Positions 62,920 to 64,000 of a DNA stretch of 64,000 nucleotides are shown one piece after another (position 1 is the stretch's first letter; each line of letters starts with the position of its first letter). Source of the stretch: Paenibacillus sp. Root52 (GTDB taxonomy: Bacteria > Bacillota > Bacilli > Paenibacillales > Paenibacillaceae); contig NZ_LMFO01000002.1 in the NCBI RefSeq assembly GCF_001426865.1, positions 125,470 to 189,469 of the forward strand. Reading direction: 5' to 3'. A program made the translations under genes and the position numbers. Below the pieces are notes generated by a model, which was not told where the DNA came from, made no database searches, and saw only the letters and a program-made list of their open reading frames with translations.

Positions 62920-63915
62920 CTAGTCTCTGTCTGGCACGCTCCATTTCAGGACGAGACCCGAGTAAGTTAAGCCACCTCCGAATCCAAACAACGCCACTCG
63001 TTGACCATGCTTCAGCTTTCCTTCATCCACTGCAAGCTGCAATGCAAGTGGGATGGACGCAGCAGACGTATTCCCCCGGTATTCCATACTGGTTAACGTT
63101 CGTTCCAAAGGAATCGGGCCACGCTCGCAGACTGCCTCGATCATTCTCATATTGGCGCTGTGCGGTACAAACCAGTCAATTTGCTCAGGCTCTAATTCTG
63201 CCTTCGTGATGAGATGGCTTAATTGTTCAGGAATCATGCGTACAGCCCATTTGTAGATTTCCCTACCATTTTGAACAAGGCTCCCCTCTACCTTCAAAGG
63301 TAAACCATTCATCTCGGACGACAAGCCACTCTTATATAAATGAACCCCACCTTCTCCGTGCGTTCCGGAGATTGCTGCTATAAAGTCACCTTCCTCAGCA
63401 GATCGCTCCACTAGAAAAGCACCAGCTCCATCCCCAAATAGCACACAGGTTGTGCGGTCGGTATAATCCGTAATTTTAGATAAAGTCTCTGCCCCAATCA
63501 CGAGCACCTTGCGATACATTCCACTTGTTACTAAGCTATCTGCCATTTGCATACCATACGTAAATCCTGCACAAGCAGCATTTAGATCAAGTACTCCTGT
63601 ATGCGGAATACCAAGATTGGCCTGTACTCTGGAAGCTGAACTTGGAAAGGCATATTCAGGTGTACTGGTTGCAAATAGAATCATATCAACATCGTTTACG
63701 TTAACCTGGTAACGACCGATCATATCTTCCACAGCCTTTGTAGCCAAATCAGAAACAAATTGGTTTTCATCCGCGATTCGGCGTTCTCTCATGCCAGTAC
63801 GCTGTACAATCCATTCATCGCTCGTATCAACCATTTTCTCCAGATCAGCATTACTTAGGATGCGCTCTGGCACATATGTTCCGAATGCGGTGATTATCGC
63901 TTTTGATTGATTCAT
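62920..63915 (-). CDS. fabH: Beta-ketoacyl-ACP synthase III
   Basis: Starts fatty-acid synthesis by condensing acyl-CoA with malonyl-ACP; in Bacillales branched primers are used. Seen: catalytic Cys in LNAACAGFTYGM, His in WFVPHSANMRMIE and Asn in YRGNTSAASIPLAL, plus FGDGAGAFLVE; 331 residues. The PHSAN form matches FabHB-type enzymes. The ATG at 63915 has GGAGG seven bases upstream. A FapR operator lies upstream. Confidence 0.95.
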   Translation of the reverse strand: MNQSKAIITAFGTYVPERILSNADLEKMVDTSDEWIVQRTGMRERRIADENQFVSDLATKAVEDMIGRYQVNVNDVDMILFATSTPEYAFPSSASRVQANLGIPHTGVLDLNAACAGFTYGMQMADSLVTSGMYRKVLVIGAETLSKITDYTDRTTCVLFGDGAGAFLVERSAEEGDFIAAISGTHGEGGVHLYKSGLSSEMNGLPLKVEGSLVQNGREIYKWAVRMIPEQLSHLITKAELEPEQIDWFVPHSANMRMIEAVCERGPIPLERTLTSMEYRGNTSAASIPLALQLAVDEGKLKHGQRVALFGFGGGLTYSGLVLKWSVPDRD

Positions 63916-63942
63916 ACTAGCACCTCCGTTAGTGTTTTCATT

Positions 63943-63976
63943 ATTATAGCACCTACTATTAGTATCTGGTACTAAT
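63943..63976 (-). promoter_or_regulatory. FapR operator and -10 box of fabH
   Basis: ATTAGTATCTGGTACTAAT (63958-63976) is an inverted repeat (ATTAGTA/TACTAAT) matching the FapR consensus around TTAGTACC-TACTAA. On the minus strand a -10 TATAAT lies at 63948-63943, so the operator covers the -35 region. FapR represses until malonyl-CoA is high. Confidence 0.85.
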
Positions 63977-64000
63977 AAATAATATATTGCAGTGGTCATT

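Noticed and set aside
1-64000. tRNA, rRNA, CRISPR, prophage or insertion sequences
   Set aside because: Looked for cloverleaf-like ends, regular spaced repeats and transposase-like proteins; none was found. The phage-collar domains belong to a surface protein, not a prophage.

Overview
The window looks like a chromosomal segment of a Paenibacillus or close relative. The evidence is indirect: Gram-positive signals (strong AGGAGG-type ribosome sites, frequent TTG/GTG starts, SLH-anchored and lipoprotein surface proteins), Bacillales regulators (PurR boxes, a guanine riboswitch, Fur, CRP/Fnr, FapR and cre-like sites), a Bacillus-like set of neighbours (dgkB next to rlmCD; yerC- and yerB-like genes not far from the pur genes), and large secreted SLH and copper-amine-oxidase-domain proteins. 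I saw no rRNA, tRNA, CRISPR array, prophage or insertion sequence.

Layout. 1-7.5 kb: 23S rRNA uridine methyltransferase (runs off the left edge), diacylglycerol kinase, a GH94-like phosphorylase with catabolite-type operators, and a yerC-sirB/cbiX pair. 7.9-15.3 kb: a basic hypothetical protein, an AlkC-type DNA glycosylase, CorA, the phosphate transporter pair (DUF47 and Pit), a YerB-like lipoprotein, and a DoxX membrane protein behind an Fnr-type site. CorA is flanked on both sides by groups of DnaA-box-like sequences; the larger one is a degenerate 62-bp tandem repeat. 15.5-30.5 kb is the accessory, surface-protein region: a 1594-residue SLH protein carrying phage-collar and InlB-type repeats, a 1055-residue repeat protein, a secreted protein, small hypothetical genes (one of 39 codons), a DODA-type dioxygenase, hydrolases and an AraC regulator. 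30.7-41 kb: GNAT, threonine deaminase, a hydrolase behind a Fur box, GH3 beta-glucosidase, mhqOD-like quinone detoxification genes, and two tandem CNNM/CBS transport paralogs with matching 5' leaders.

41.5-56.7 kb is a complete purine biosynthesis operon on the minus strand, in order purE-K-B-C-S-Q-L-F-(Imm26-like)-M-N-H-D. It converts PRPP to IMP, and purB also serves the AMP branch. A promoter with two PurR boxes, a guanine-type riboswitch and a terminator controls it. Most junctions overlap or are a few bases long. The exceptions are the purB-purC and purC-purS gaps, which hold three copies of a palindromic element whose stems covary, and the purN-purH and purH-purD gaps, which hold hairpins.

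56.7-64 kb: universal stress protein, DUF1294 membrane protein, an overlooked 45-codon gene with an ideal ribosome site, topoisomerase III, a secreted amidase with an SLH-like segment, and fabH behind a FapR operator at the right edge.

The least ordinary items are the DnaA-box repeat, the covarying palindromic elements, the immunity-like gene inside the pur operon, the in-frame remnant of an SLH repeat after the giant surface gene, and the paired hairpin leaders of the CNNM genes. I did not find a multi-gene defence or biosynthetic system that I could call new.
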